From assembly GCF_036924525.1 (NCBI RefSeq), contig NZ_JAZHRU010000001.1, forward strand, positions 1,579,001 to 1,643,000: a DNA stretch of 64,000 nucleotides, written 5' to 3'. Below the pieces are notes generated by a model, which made no database searches, was not told the DNA's origin, and worked only from the letters and a program-made list of their open reading frames with translations. Origin of the DNA: Bradyrhizobium sp. AZCC 1719 (GTDB taxonomy: Bacteria > Pseudomonadota > Alphaproteobacteria > Rhizobiales > Xanthobacteraceae). Below are positions 23,896-34,969 of the stretch, in pieces. The translations under genes and the position numbers were made by a program. The number at the start of each line of letters is the position of its first letter. The first letter of the stretch is position 1.

Positions 23896-26800
23896 AGGCC
23901 CGGCGCATCATCCCCGACGCCGTCCGCGCGACGCAGGCGCGTGCGTCCGATCCGGCGGCGTCCGCCTTCGTCTCGGCGAATGCGGGCTCGGGCAAGACGC
24001 ATGTGCTGGTGCAGCGGGTGATCCGGCTGTTGCTCGACGGCGTGGCGCCGGAGAAAATTCTCTGCATCACCTTCACCAAAGCTGCCGCCGCCAACATGGC
24101 GGAGCGCGTGTTCACCACACTCGGCCATTGGGTGACGCTCGACGACGACGCGCTGGACGCGGCGATCCGCGAGGCCGGCATTCCCAATCCCAGCGCACGC
24201 CTGCGCAGATCGGCGCGCAAACTGTTCGCCTGCGCGCTGGAGACACCGGGCGGGCTGAAGGTGCAGACCATCCACGCGCTGTGCACGCGGCTGCTGCAGC
24301 AATTCCCGTTCGAAGCCAACGTGCCGGCGCGGTTCGCCGTGCTCGACGAGCGCGACCAGAACGAGATGATGGAGCGCGCCAATCTGGCCGTTTTCCTCGA
24401 GGCGTCGCGCAACCCTGACAGCGCCACCGGGCGAGCGCTGATGACGGCGATGGCGAGCGCCGCCGACGTCACCTTCAAGGACGTCGTGCGCGAGGCCTGT
24501 CTCAGCCGCGATCATTTCATGGCCTGGACGGATGCCGCCGGCAGCGCGCAGGCGGCCGCCGCGCAGATTTCAGCCGCACTCGGCGTCAGTGCCGATGATC
24601 GCATTGAAGATGTCGAGCGCGAGATCGTTGAAGGACCCAACCTGCCGCGATCGCAATGGCAGGAAATCGCCTTGGTTCTGGATACCAGCAGTAAAGCCGA
24701 CCAGAAACAGGCCGATCGGCTTCGAGAGGCGCTGGCGTTTACCGGGGCTGCCCAAGTTGACGCGTATCTCGGATTATTTCTCACAGATGAACGCACACCA
24801 CGAGCAACGGTCGTCACCAACAGCTTTGTCAAAAAGAATCTTGCGGTTGGTCGATTGTTCGATTCGGAAATCAGCCGCCTCGCTCCCCTGATCGAACGCC
24901 GCCGCGCGGTCGTCGCACGCGACCGCACCGAGGCGCTGCTATATATCGCAACCGCCGCAGCGGCGAACTATCGCCGCGAGAAGCAGGAGCGCGGCCTGCT
25001 CGACTATGACGATCTGATCGACAAGACGCTGGAAATGCTCGACCGCGTCTCCTCGGGCTGGGTGCATTACAAGCTCGATCGCGGCGTCGACCATGTGCTG
25101 ATCGACGAGGCGCAGGACACCAGCCCGCGGCAATGGGACATCGTCGCGCACATCATCTCCGAATTTACTTCAGGCGCCGGCGCGCGCGACGGCGTGGTGC
25201 GAACGGTGTTCGCGGTCGGCGACGAGAAGCAGTCGATCTTTTCGTTCCAGGGCGCGGCTCCGCGCGAATTCGACCTGCGCCGCCGGGCCTTGCAGCGGAA
25301 GTTCGAGGGCGCCGGACTGAAGTTCGATCCGGTTTCCTTCACCTATTCGTTCCGCTCCGGACCGGAGATCCTTCACGCGGTCGACCAGGTGTTTCGCGAG
25401 CAGGATATCTATCGCAGCATTCACGCGGTCGATATCGGCAACCCGATCCATCACGCGCTGGCCGATGCAGGTCCCGGCCAGATCGATCTCTGGGAGCTGG
25501 CGGAAGCCGATGACCGGCAGGATATCGAGGGCTGGCGCGCGCCGTTCGACGGCGTGTCCGCAACCAGCCCCGAAGTGAAGCTGGCCCGGCGCATCCAGGC
25601 AGAGATCAGGGCGCTGGTCGGTAGCGGCGCGATGACGGGAAGCAAGAACGATCGCCGCCCGCTGCGCTATGGCGACATGCTGGTCCTGGTGCGGCGACGC
25701 GGCAACGCGTTCGACGCCGTGATCCAGGCGCTGAAGCATGCCGGTATCCCGGTCGCGGGCGCCGATCGCCTCAAGCTGACCGAGCACATCGCGATCATCG
25801 ACCTGATGAACCTGGCCGACGCGCTGCTGCTGCCGCAGGACGATCTGGCGCTGGCAGTCGCGCTGAAGAGCCCGCTGTTCGGGCTCGACGATGACGACCT
25901 GTTCAAGATCGCCTGGCAGCGCAAGGGATCGTTGCGCGCCGCATTGACCGCGCGCGCCTCAACCGACGGCCGCTTGCGGGATGCGCTTTGGCGGCTCGAG
26001 CAGTGCGAGCGCCGCTTTGCCAGCGAAACGCCGTTTGCGTTCTATGCCTGGCTGCTCGGCGGCGATGGCGGCCGCGCGCGAATCCTGCGGCGGCTTGGGC
26101 ACGAGGCGAACGACGCGCTGGATGAGTTTCTGGAGCTGGCGCTGAGCTATGAACGCAAGGCGCCGGCTTCGCTACAGGGCTTCATGGCCTGGCTGCGCAC
26201 CGCCGATCTCGAAGTAAAGCGCGACATGGAAATCTCGCGCGACGAGGTCCGCGTCATGACCGTGCATGGCGCCAAGGGCCTGGAAGCGTCCGTCGTGTTC
26301 CTGGTGGACACCACGACCTCACCCTCGGATACGCAGCGGCTGAAGCTCATCAACCTGCCGCTGGGCAATGCCGATCCGCATGCGCCCGGTGTCGTGGTGT
26401 GGGCCGGCCGCAAGGCCGAGGATCCGCCCGCGGTCGTCGCGGCCCGCGCGGCGATGATCGGCGATACCGAGGATGAATACCGCCGCCTGCTCTATGTCGC
26501 GATGACGCGCGCAGCGGACCGCCTGATCGTCGGTGGCTGCATGCCCGGCAACATGAAAAGTGTCCGGCCTCAGTCCTGGTACGATCTGATCACCAAGGGG
26601 CTCGCCGGCTCCGCCTTGCAGCTTCAGGAGATCGAGACCGCCATCGGCCGGGTAAAGCGCTATACGCGGCCCGAGGAATCCGCCCCCTCGGCCGCTCCGC
26701 CTGCTGCGTCATCGCCGGCGGCGCCGATCGTGCTACCCACCTGGCTGCTGACGCCGGCGCAGCCCGAAATTTCCCCGGAAAGTCTGTTGCGGCCTTCGGA

Positions 26801-27383
26801 CCCCGCTGACAGCGACAGCCACCCGGTACGTACGGCGGAGTCGCTCACGAAGCGTGCCCGCGCCCTGCAGCGCGGCACATTGGTGCACCGGCTTCTGCAG
26901 TCGCTGCCCGATATCGCCGCCGAGCGGCGCCGCGAGGCCGCGCTGGCCTATCTGGCCCGCAATGCCGATGGCTGGACCGAGGAGGAGCGGCAGGTGCTGG
27001 CCGAAAGCACGCTCGCTTTGATCGCTGATGCGCGGTTTGCGCACGCTTTCGCACCGGGCAGCCGCGCCGAAGTCTCGATCGTCGGGCGGCTGGAGCGACC
27101 GGGCGGACGGCCGGCGCTCGTGTCCGGGCAAATCGACCGCCTCGTAGTGACCGAGCGCGAAGTTCTGATCGTCGATTTCAAGACCAACCATGCCCCGCCG
27201 GGCCGGCCCGAGGAGGCGCCGAGGGGCTATGTCCGCCAGCTCGCGCTGTACCGGGCGGTGCTCGGCAAGCTTTATCCCCAGCGCCCGGTGCGGGCGGCGC
27301 TGCTTTGGACCGAAACCTCTGAATTGATGGAGATTTCCGCTTCCGCGCTGGAGGCCGAGCTGGCATCCATCATCTCGGCGTGA
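23889..27383 (+). CDS. addA: AddA helicase-nuclease subunit
   Basis: An 1164-residue UvrD-like superfamily 1 helicase with a C-terminal RecB-type nuclease. Walker A is ANAGSGKTHVL near residues 40-50; further helicase motifs are CITFTKAAAANMAERV, HVLIDEAQDTSPRQWDI, VGDEKQSIFSFQGA, SFTYSFRSGPEI, MTVHGAKGLEASVVF and LYVAMTRAADRLIVGG. The nuclease motif is GQIDRLVV...VLIVDFKTNHAPP near residues 1080-1108. The ATG at 23889 overlaps the addB stop, which indicates coupled translation of the two subunits; longer frames upstream lie inside addB. Confidence 0.95.
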   Translation: MVKARRIIPDAVRATQARASDPAASAFVSANAGSGKTHVLVQRVIRLLLDGVAPEKILCITFTKAAAANMAERVFTTLGHWVTLDDDALDAAIREAGIPNPSARLRRSARKLFACALETPGGLKVQTIHALCTRLLQQFPFEANVPARFAVLDERDQNEMMERANLAVFLEASRNPDSATGRALMTAMASAADVTFKDVVREACLSRDHFMAWTDAAGSAQAAAAQISAALGVSADDRIEDVEREIVEGPNLPRSQWQEIALVLDTSSKADQKQADRLREALAFTGAAQVDAYLGLFLTDERTPRATVVTNSFVKKNLAVGRLFDSEISRLAPLIERRRAVVARDRTEALLYIATAAAANYRREKQERGLLDYDDLIDKTLEMLDRVSSGWVHYKLDRGVDHVLIDEAQDTSPRQWDIVAHIISEFTSGAGARDGVVRTVFAVGDEKQSIFSFQGAAPREFDLRRRALQRKFEGAGLKFDPVSFTYSFRSGPEILHAVDQVFREQDIYRSIHAVDIGNPIHHALADAGPGQIDLWELAEADDRQDIEGWRAPFDGVSATSPEVKLARRIQAEIRALVGSGAMTGSKNDRRPLRYGDMLVLVRRRGNAFDAVIQALKHAGIPVAGADRLKLTEHIAIIDLMNLADALLLPQDDLALAVALKSPLFGLDDDDLFKIAWQRKGSLRAALTARASTDGRLRDALWRLEQCERRFASETPFAFYAWLLGGDGGRARILRRLGHEANDALDEFLELALSYERKAPASLQGFMAWLRTADLEVKRDMEISRDEVRVMTVHGAKGLEASVVFLVDTTTSPSDTQRLKLINLPLGNADPHAPGVVVWAGRKAEDPPAVVAARAAMIGDTEDEYRRLLYVAMTRAADRLIVGGCMPGNMKSVRPQSWYDLITKGLAGSALQLQEIETAIGRVKRYTRPEESAPSAAPPAASSPAAPIVLPTWLLTPAQPEISPESLLRPSDPADSDSHPVRTAESLTKRARALQRGTLVHRLLQSLPDIAAERRREAALAYLARNADGWTEEERQVLAESTLALIADARFAHAFAPGSRAEVSIVGRLERPGGRPALVSGQIDRLVVTEREVLIVDFKTNHAPPGRPEEAPRGYVRQLALYRAVLGKLYPQRPVRAALLWTETSELMEISASALEAELASIISA

Positions 27384-27484
27384 CCGCGCTTGACCCGGCG
27401 GGATCGCGTTCATAGGTTTGCCACATCATCCCAGGGCGCGATTCTTGACCGCGCCCCTTAATTTCTAACCGAGAGGTAATTCCG

Positions 27485-27805
27485 ATGGCCGTTGGCAAGG
27501 TTTCTGACGCCGATTTCGAAGCCGAAGTGCTCAAGGCGACCGGGCCGGTGGTCGTCGATTTCTGGGCCGAATGGTGCGGCCCCTGCCGCATGATCGCGCC
27601 TGCGCTCGACGAGATTTCCGGCGCCATGGGCGACAAGGTCAAGATCGTGAAGCTGAACGTCGACGAGAGCCCGAAGACGGCCTCCAAATACGGCGTGATG
27701 TCGATCCCGACCCTGATGATCTTCAAGGGCGGCGAGATGGCCTCCCGCCAGGTCGGCGCCGCGCCGAAGGCGAAGCTGCAGCAGTGGATCACGGCGGCGG
27801 TCTGA
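27485..27805 (+). CDS. trxA: Thioredoxin
   Basis: 106-residue cytoplasmic disulfide reductase with the classic active site WCGPCR (Cys31 and Cys34), the buried Asp in VVVDFWAEW, and the cis-proline loop MSIPTLMIFKGG. The Shine-Dalgarno GAGAGG precedes the ATG by several bases. It follows addA by 101 bp and ends in a strong terminator, so it can be transcribed on its own; addA-trxA adjacency is common in Rhizobiales. Confidence 0.97.
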   Translation: MAVGKVSDADFEAEVLKATGPVVVDFWAEWCGPCRMIAPALDEISGAMGDKVKIVKLNVDESPKTASKYGVMSIPTLMIFKGGEMASRQVGAAPKAKLQQWITAAV

Positions 27806-27828
27806 TCGGTTTCGATTTTCTGATTTTG

Positions 27829-27860
27829 AAACGGCCGGCGAATAGCCGGCCGTTTTGCTT
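27829..27860 (+). terminator. Rho-independent terminator of trxA
   Basis: AACGGCCGGC (27830-27839) pairs with GCCGGCCGTT (27845-27854) around GAATA, followed by TTGCTTTTG. It lies 24 bp after the trxA stop and faces the convergent phosphoesterase gene. Confidence 0.85.
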
Positions 27861-27888
27861 TTGTGGCGGATGATCTCGTAGTCCGGGA

Positions 27889-28629
27889 CTATCTGATCCA
27901 CCCCGTCGCCAGCGCGTCCGCCAGTTCGGCTTGGCCGTTTTGCCGCGCCAGCGCCGCCATCGCCTCGTGATCATATGGCACATGCCGAAACGTGACGCGC
28001 CAGGCGCCGTCAGCAAGTTCGAGGATCGCATAGCGCGCATCCGGCGTGCCGGCCTCAATGACATGCGGAAAGGGATGCACGTCGCGATAGCCGGGCGAGC
28101 CGACGCTGCCGGGGTTGACGATCAATCGGCCATCGCGAAGCCTGACCGCGCGGGCGAAATGGGTGTGCGCGCAGAGGATCAGGGACTGCGTGACGCCCCG
28201 CGCGCGCTCCTCGATTTCATCCAGCGATGACATTCGCACGGTGCCGTCGGGCAACACCGTTTCCAGCCAGTAGACCTCGTCATGCTCGGGCGTTGCATGG
28301 CAGAGGAAGACCCGATCGCGAAACACGGCCGTTTTCGGCACCGCGCGCAGCCAATCGAGATGGCGCTTTTCGAGCTGCGCGTGCGCCGGCCGGTCCCATG
28401 ATCCCATCTTCTCCGGCGGCCGGTCGATCAGATAGCGATCATGATTGCCGAGTACGTGAACGGCATCGAGCGCCATCAGCGCATCCATGGTCCGTCGCGC
28501 GTCGAGCGGTCCGCTCGCCATGTCGCCGAGATTGACGATTTCGCCAATGCGCAGTGCGTGGATGTCGGCCAGCACCGCTTCCAGCGCGAGATAATTTCCG
28601 TGCACGTCGGCAATGGCGGCAAAACGCAT
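27889..28629 (-). CDS. Calcineurin-like metallophosphoesterase (YfcE/MJ0936-like)
   Basis: A 246-residue phosphoesterase with the di-metal motifs ADVHGN (Asp8, His10), NLGDMASGP (Asp36), LGNHDRY (61-67), LCHATPEHDEVYW and CAHTHFARA, and then NPGSVGSPGYRD, typical of the short Metallophos_2 group that cleaves phosphodiesters. The start MRFAAIADVHG at 28629 fits the family; the upstream starts add a non-conserved tail. It follows folC on the same strand after a 250-bp gap. The physiological substrate is unknown. Confidence 0.85.
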   Translation of the reverse strand: MRFAAIADVHGNYLALEAVLADIHALRIGEIVNLGDMASGPLDARRTMDALMALDAVHVLGNHDRYLIDRPPEKMGSWDRPAHAQLEKRHLDWLRAVPKTAVFRDRVFLCHATPEHDEVYWLETVLPDGTVRMSSLDEIEERARGVTQSLILCAHTHFARAVRLRDGRLIVNPGSVGSPGYRDVHPFPHVIEAGTPDARYAILELADGAWRVTFRHVPYDHEAMAALARQNGQAELADALATGWIR

Positions 28630-28839
28630 GGGGATTCCAGCTTTGATGATTGTCGCACGGCCCTGCAAGAACGATGCTGCGCCATCTACCTCATTTGGGT
28701 GAAGCCAGCCCGCAACATTATCCTTACTTCCTATTGCGGAACGAAGGTTCCGACTCGCAGCTCTCAGGCGTCTTGGCTAGTCTTTGCAAAGACCGGGGCT
28801 GGCTAGTTTCATAAGCAATCGATATTTTTTCCCGGGCGG

Positions 28840-28861
28840 CCGCTGGAAGCGATTCCAGCGG
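28840..28861. other. Perfect stem-loop downstream of folC
   Basis: CCGCTGGAA (28840-28848) pairs with TTCCAGCGG (28853-28861) around GCGA, 21 bp beyond the folC stop. On the folC strand it is followed by A's rather than T's, so it is not an intrinsic terminator; it may protect the folC mRNA end. The remaining sequence to the phosphoesterase gene is somewhat AT-rich and shows no gene. Confidence 0.45.
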
Positions 28862-28881
28862 TCATTTAATTTTGGGGCATA

Positions 28882-30222
28882 CTATGTCGGCGGCGTGCCG
28901 TTGATGGCAAGCACGTGGCCGACGAGATAGAGCGAGCCGGTGACCAGAATCCGCGGCGGCACTTCGTAGGCGAGACGCGAGAGCGCGTGCAGCGCGGCTT
29001 CGACGCTTGCAGCATTTTCCACGCGCATGCCGAGCGCGCGCGCCGCATCCGCCAGCCGGTCCGGCGGCATCGCATTGTCGCGCCCGGGGATCGGCACCGC
29101 CACGATGTGCCGCGTCAGTCCTGCGAAATTGGCGAGAAACGCGCCGGCATCCTTGTTCGCCATCATGCCCGCGATCACCACCAGGGGCCGCGACACCCGC
29201 TCTTCGAGATCGCCGAGCGCGGCCGCAGCGACGCGGCCGCCTTCCGCATTGTGTCCGCCATCGAGCCAGATCTCGCAGCCCTTCGGCCCCTGATCGACCA
29301 GTGCGCCCGAGACCAGCCGCTGCATGCGCGCCGGCCATTCTGCGCCAACGATGCCGGCCTCGAACGCCGCCATTCCGATCCTGAACGCCTCGATCGCGCG
29401 CAGCGTGGCGATGGCAAGGCCGGCATTGTCGAATTGATGCCGCCCGAACAGCTTTGGCGCCGCAAGATCCATCAGGCCGCGCTCGTCCTGATAGACCAGC
29501 CGCCCGCGCTCGACACCGACATGCCATTGCTGCCCGGCAGCATGCAACGGCGCGCGCATGCGGTTGGCCTGCGCCTCGATCATCGCCATCGCCTCCGGCG
29601 CCTGCTCCGCGCAGATCACCGGCGCACCGCGCTTGAGGATGGCGGCCTTCTCGCCGGCGATCGCGGTCAGCGTGTTACCGAGAAATTCCGTATGGTCCAT
29701 ACTGACTGGCGTGATCACGGTCGCGACCGGCCGGTCGATGACGTTGGTGGCGTCGAGTCTTCCGCCGAGACCGGCTTCCAGCAGCACGACATCGGCGTCA
29801 TGCTCCGCGAACAAGCAGAACGCCGCCACGGTCTCCATCTCGAAAATCGTGATCGGATCGCCCGCGTTGACCTGCTCGCAATGCTCTAGCACCCGGCGCA
29901 ACTCGGCATCATCAGCCAGCCGTCCGCCGCCCTTCTCGCCCAGCCGGAAACATTCGTTGATCCTGACCAGATAGGGCGAGGTGTAGACGTGCACGCGCAG
30001 GCCTGCAGCCTCCAGGATCGCGCGCAGATAAGCGATGGTGGAGCCCTTGCCATTGGTGCCGGCGACATGGATCACCGGCGGCAACAGCCGCTCCGGATGA
30101 TCGAGCCGCGCCAGCAGGCGGTGCATCCGATCAAGGTTGAGATCGATCCGCTTCGGATGCAAGGCAGAAAGCCGCGCGATCAATTCACCGAGCGGCTGGG
30201 ATCTGGCGGCAGGCAGGCTCAC
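28882..30222 (-). CDS. folC: Bifunctional folylpolyglutamate synthase / dihydrofolate synthase
   Basis: FolC adds glutamate to dihydropteroate and to reduced folates. 446 residues of the Mur-ligase type: P-loop [10 protein letters not shown] (53-62), [43 protein letters not shown], and the C-terminal DGGHNAEG. The GTG start at 30222 overlaps the accD stop by 4 bases, so the gene is coupled to accD, an arrangement also seen in E. coli. Confidence 0.95.
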   Translation of the reverse strand: MSLPAARSQPLGELIARLSALHPKRIDLNLDRMHRLLARLDHPERLLPPVIHVAGTNGKGSTIAYLRAILEAAGLRVHVYTSPYLVRINECFRLGEKGGGRLADDAELRRVLEHCEQVNAGDPITIFEMETVAAFCLFAEHDADVVLLEAGLGGRLDATNVIDRPVATVITPVSMDHTEFLGNTLTAIAGEKAAILKRGAPVICAEQAPEAMAMIEAQANRMRAPLHAAGQQWHVGVERGRLVYQDERGLMDLAAPKLFGRHQFDNAGLAIATLRAIEAFRIGMAAFEAGIVGAEWPARMQRLVSGALVDQGPKGCEIWLDGGHNAEGGRVAAAALGDLEERVSRPLVVIAGMMANKDAGAFLANFAGLTRHIVAVPIPGRDNAMPPDRLADAARALGMRVENAASVEAALHALSRLAYEVPPRILVTGSLYLVGHVLAINGTPPT

Positions 30223-31160
30223 GCGTGGGGCGCAGCCGGCACCGCTTCCGGGGCCGAGACGATCTGGGCCGGGTCTGTGACCACAGGCAAAGGCTTTGAG
30301 GCGACGTCAAGCGGCGGCGATTTGGTCAGGAGCCGGCACAGCCGCGCCAGCGTCGAACGCATCTCGTGGCGGTGCACGACCATGTCGATCATGCCGTGGT
30401 CGAGCAGATATTCGGCGCGCTGGAACCCTTCCGGCAATTTTTCACGGATGGTCTGCTCGATCACGCGCGCGCCGGCAAAGCCGATCAGCGCGCCGGGTTC
30501 GGCGATCTGCACGTCGCCCAGCATGGCGTAGGATGCAGTCACGCCGCCGGTGGTCGGATTGGTCAGCACCACGATGTAGGGCAGCTTTGCTTCCCGCAGC
30601 ATCTGCACGCCGACGGTGGTGCGCGGCATCTGCATCAGCGACAGGATGCCTTCCTGCATGCGTGCGCCGCCCGAGGCCGCGAACACGATGAACGGCGACT
30701 TCTTCTCCACCGCAAGCTCGAGCCCGCGCACGATCGCTTCGCCCGCGGCCATGCCGAGCGAGCCGCCCATGAAATCGAAATCCTGCACCGCGATCACGAC
30801 GCCGGCGCCTTCGAGCTTGCCGTAGCCGACCTTGATGGCGTCGTTCAGCCCGGTCTTGGCGCGGGCGTCCTTGATGCGATCGGCGTATTTGCGTTCATCG
30901 CGGAACTTCAGCGGATCGGCCGCCACTTCGGGCAGCGCGATGTCGTACCAGGTCTCGTTGTCGAAGATCGACTTCAGCCGCGCCACCGCGCCCATGCGCA
31001 TGTGGTAGTTCGAGCCGGGAATGACGAACTGGTTGGCCTCGACGTCCTTGTAAAACACGAGCTGCCCGGAATCCGGGCACTTGATCCACAAATTCTCCGG
31101 CGTCTCGCGGCGCAGGATGTTGCGGATTTTGGGCCGGACGACATTGGTGAGCCAATTCAT
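30219..31160 (-). CDS. accD: Acetyl-CoA carboxylase carboxyltransferase subunit beta
   Basis: With AccA, AccD transfers CO2 from biotin to acetyl-CoA to make malonyl-CoA. The 313-residue protein has the crotonase-type core ([64 protein letters not shown]). In E. coli the N-terminus has a four-cysteine zinc ribbon; here only Cys28 remains ([15 protein letters not shown], then [14 protein letters not shown]). The same loss is found in Rhizobiales generally, so it is a lineage trait and not decay. The 40-residue C-terminal tail is rich in Pro/Ala. It lies downstream of trpFBA, a layout known in proteobacteria. Confidence 0.96.
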   Translation of the reverse strand: MNWLTNVVRPKIRNILRRETPENLWIKCPDSGQLVFYKDVEANQFVIPGSNYHMRMGAVARLKSIFDNETWYDIALPEVAADPLKFRDERKYADRIKDARAKTGLNDAIKVGYGKLEGAGVVIAVQDFDFMGGSLGMAAGEAIVRGLELAVEKKSPFIVFAASGGARMQEGILSLMQMPRTTVGVQMLREAKLPYIVVLTNPTTGGVTASYAMLGDVQIAEPGALIGFAGARVIEQTIREKLPEGFQRAEYLLDHGMIDMVVHRHEMRSTLARLCRLLTKSPPLDVASKPLPVVTDPAQIVSAPEAVPAAPHA

Positions 31161-31260
31161 GGTTCGCTCCGAATGCGGTTGGACGCATTGACTGGATATA
31201 TGGCGGCCGGCTCCAAGGCCGGCAAGCCGCTGTTAACGCCTATTTCCACGCAATTGTGGC

Positions 31261-32093
31261 TTATTCCGCAGCCTGCTTCGCGCCCCGGACGCCCTGCGCC
31301 AGCGACGCCACGACGTCAGCCACCGCGGCCACGGTCTTGGCGGTCGCGTGCCCCTGGGTGTCGAGGCTGTCGCGCAACGCATCGACCAAGGCGGTGCCGA
31401 CTACGGCGCCATCGGCCTTCTCGGCAATCGCGCGCGCCGCCTGCGGGGTGCGGATGCCGAAGCCGACGCACACCGGCAGCTTGGTGTGGCGCTTGATACG
31501 GGCCACCGCATCGCCGACCACCTTCGAATCGGCCGCCGCAGCGCCGGTGATGCCGGTGATCGAGACGTAGTAGACAAAGCCGGAGGTGTTCGCGAGCACG
31601 GCGGGCAGGCGTTTGTCGTCCGTCGTCGGAGTCGCCAGGCGGATGAAGTTGAGCCCGGCCTTCAGCGCGGGGATGCAGAGCTCATCATCCTCCTCCGGCG
31701 GCAGGTCGACGATGATGAGGCCATCGACGCCGGCGGTCTTGGCGTCGGCGAGGAACTTGTCGACCCCATAAATATAGATCGGATTGTAATAGCCCATCAG
31801 CACCAGCGGCGTGGTGTTGTCTTCCTCGCGGAAGCCGCGCACCATCTCAAGCGTCTTCCTCAGGGTCATGCCGCCCTTGAGCGCGCGCAGACCCGCGGCC
31901 TGGATCGACGGTCCGTCCGCCATCGGATCGGTGAAAGGCATGCCGATTTCGATGATATCGGCGCCCGCCTTGGGCAGCGCCTTGATGATGTCGAGCGAAG
32001 TCGCGGGATCGGGATCGCCGGCCATCAGGAAGGTGACAAACGCCGAGCGGCCTTCTTTTGCGAGCTCGGCAAAGCGTGCGTCGATGCGGGTGG

Positions 32094-32097
<4 letters not shown>
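31261..32097 (-). CDS. trpA: Tryptophan synthase alpha chain
   Basis: 278-residue TIM-barrel subunit that cleaves indole-3-glycerol phosphate and channels indole to TrpB. Catalytic Glu50 (IIEIGMPF) and Asp61 (DPMADGP) are in place, as are [19 protein letters not shown] and [10 protein letters not shown]. The start is a GTG at 32097 that overlaps the trpB TGA, so translation is coupled. Third gene of trpFBA. Confidence 0.97.
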
Positions 32098-33307
<1,210 letters not shown>

Positions 33308-33311
<4 letters not shown>

Positions 33312-33967
33312 CGGACCATCAATTCTTCGGTGGCGCGCGCGGCGCGAATGAAATGGCGGATCAGCTCGGGATCCTTGACACCGGGCGCACTTTCCACGCC
33401 CGAGGATACGTCGACGCCGCCGGCGCGGGTAACGCGAACCGCGTCCGCGACATTGTCGGCGCTGAGCCCGCCGGAGACCATGAAGGGCAATTGGAGATCG
33501 AGCTTTTCCAAAACGTGCCAGTCGAACACGGTCCCCAACCCGCCAGGACGGGTGGCGCCCTTGGGAGCGCGAGCATCGAACAGGATGCGGTCGGCAGCGC
33601 TCGCATAGCCCGGGAGCGCGGCGAGATCGGCCGCGGTTTCAACGGCGATCACCTTCATGACCGGCAAGCCGAATTTTTGTTTGATGTCGCGCACCCGCGC
33701 GATGGTTTCCTTGCCGTGCAGTTGCAGCAGGTCCGGCTGCAGCGTCTCGGCGATATTTTCGAGCGTCGCATCGTCGGCATCTACGGTCAATGCCACCTTG
33801 GCCGCGCGGCCCTTGGCCTGCCGGCCGAGTTCGCGCGCCGTCTCGAGGCTGAGATGGCGCGGCGACGGGGAGAAGAACACGAATCCCACCATGTCGGCAC
33901 CCGCCTCAAGCGCTACCTCAAGCGTCTCGCGCGTGGACAGGCCGCAAATTTTGACGAGCAGGGACAT
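33308..33967 (-). CDS. trpF: Phosphoribosylanthranilate isomerase
   Basis: 219-residue TIM barrel that performs the Amadori rearrangement in tryptophan synthesis. Catalytic Cys8 ([10 protein letters not shown]) and Asp131 ([10 protein letters not shown]) are present, with [13 protein letters not shown] and [13 protein letters not shown] as phosphate-binding loops. The ATG at 33967 (MSLLVKICG) matches the family start; longer readings upstream are not supported. First gene of the trpFBA run. Confidence 0.96.
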
Positions 33968-34028
33968 GGTCTCTCGGGCACATATTTCGCCCCGCAACCG
34001 GGTGGAACAGGGGCTGACGGGGCGGGTT

Positions 34029-34421
34029 CTACAACGTCGCGCCCTGCTTGTCTCGCCCGGCGGCCCCATAGAAGCCGTACGGGGACGGTGCCGGAAGCCG
34101 CTGCTGGTCGGCCCGGGAAACTGCCGCCGCGGCCCGTAAATCAGCCGTTTCCGCCCTTGCCCGGCGGGCATCCGCTTCATGCTGGCGCGCCGCACGGCGC
34201 CAGTGGCGTTGGCGGAACCAGGTCGCCATGCCGCCCGCCGCGACCCCCAGAATGGCCACGGTGATGATCACGGCAAACAGCGGCATGCTCACCGCGATCG
34301 CCGGATCGGTCGAATTGAAGGGATCGAACGATACCGTCACGAAATGGCGGTTGGCGACTGCGAAAATGATGAAGATCAACCCTAAGGGAATGACGACCAG
34401 CGCCGTGAAGAACTTTCGCAT
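34029..34421 (-). CDS. lapA: LapA-domain (DUF1049) inner-membrane protein
   Basis: About 130 residues with two membrane helices: about 3-23 (FFTALVVIPLGLIFIIFAVA) and about 42-62 (PLFAVIITVAILGVAAGG), joined by a short loop with the NRHFVTVSFDPF signature. A charged, Arg/Ala-rich cytoplasmic tail follows. LapA (YciS) partners with LapB in controlling LpxC and lipopolysaccharide in enterics; lapB is not nearby here. Two ATGs compete; the one at 34421 has the better spacing to GAGAG. It lies between ihfB and trpF on the same strand. Confidence 0.8.
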   Translation of the reverse strand: MRKFFTALVVIPLGLIFIIFAVANRHFVTVSFDPFNSTDPAIAVSMPLFAVIITVAILGVAAGGMATWFRQRHWRRAARQHEADARRARAETADLRAAAAVSRADQQRLPAPSPYGFYGAAGRDKQGATL

Positions 34422-34492
34422 GACCATCTCTCGCAGTGATGGAGAAAGGCGGGCACGAGGCCCGCAACACGGCTACAGATCGCAAAAATGGG

Positions 34493-34798
34493 TTACGCGC
34501 CGGCCTCGGGCGAGCCGTTGTCGCGGTTCAGCCGCTCGCGCATTTCCTTGCCCGTCTTGAAGAACGGCACGCTCTTCTGGTCGACCGGCACATGGGCGCC
34601 GGTGCGCGGATTGCGCCCTGCTCGCGCCGGGCGATGCTTGACCGAAAAAGCGCCGAAGCCGCGCAACTCGACACGGTCGCCGCGCGCCAAGGCAGCAACG
34701 ATCTCATCGAGGATCGCGTTCACAATGTTCTCCACATCCCGCTGATAGAGGTGCGGGTTGTGCTCGGCGATGCGCTGAACAAGTTCGGATTTGATCAT
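34493..34798 (-). CDS. ihfB: Integration host factor subunit beta
   Basis: 101-residue DNA-bending HU/IHF-family subunit. It starts [20 protein letters not shown] as IHF-beta does, and carries the DNA-arm motif [12 protein letters not shown] with the intercalating proline, then [17 protein letters not shown]. It lies between sppA and lapA and is the usual neighbour of rpsA in proteobacteria. IHF from this gene would also serve sigma-54 promoters; rpoN is in the same window. Confidence 0.95.
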   Translation of the reverse strand: MIKSELVQRIAEHNPHLYQRDVENIVNAILDEIVAALARGDRVELRGFGAFSVKHRPARAGRNPRTGAHVPVDQKSVPFFKTGKEMRERLNRDNGSPEAGA

Positions 34799-34969
34799 CG
34801 AAGTTGGGGTCCGGGATCGTGCGGACTTCCATTTCCGTGAAAATGCCTTGCACTGTCAAGACGCTAAATCACTTTTGGGCATCGCGAAATGGCGTGACGA
34901 ACCGCCCGGAAGGGGTTTGTGACAACACCCGCAATGCGGGAGGGCGTCGCGAAAGGCAGCCCCTGCGGT

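Noticed and set aside
28738-28755. GGAAC motif as an EcfG (general stress) -35 element before the phosphoesterase gene
   Set aside because: No CGTT-like -10 element is found at the expected 16-17 bp spacing on either strand.
28840-28861. Terminator after folC
   Set aside because: The stem is perfect, but the bases after it on the folC strand are A-rich, not T-rich.
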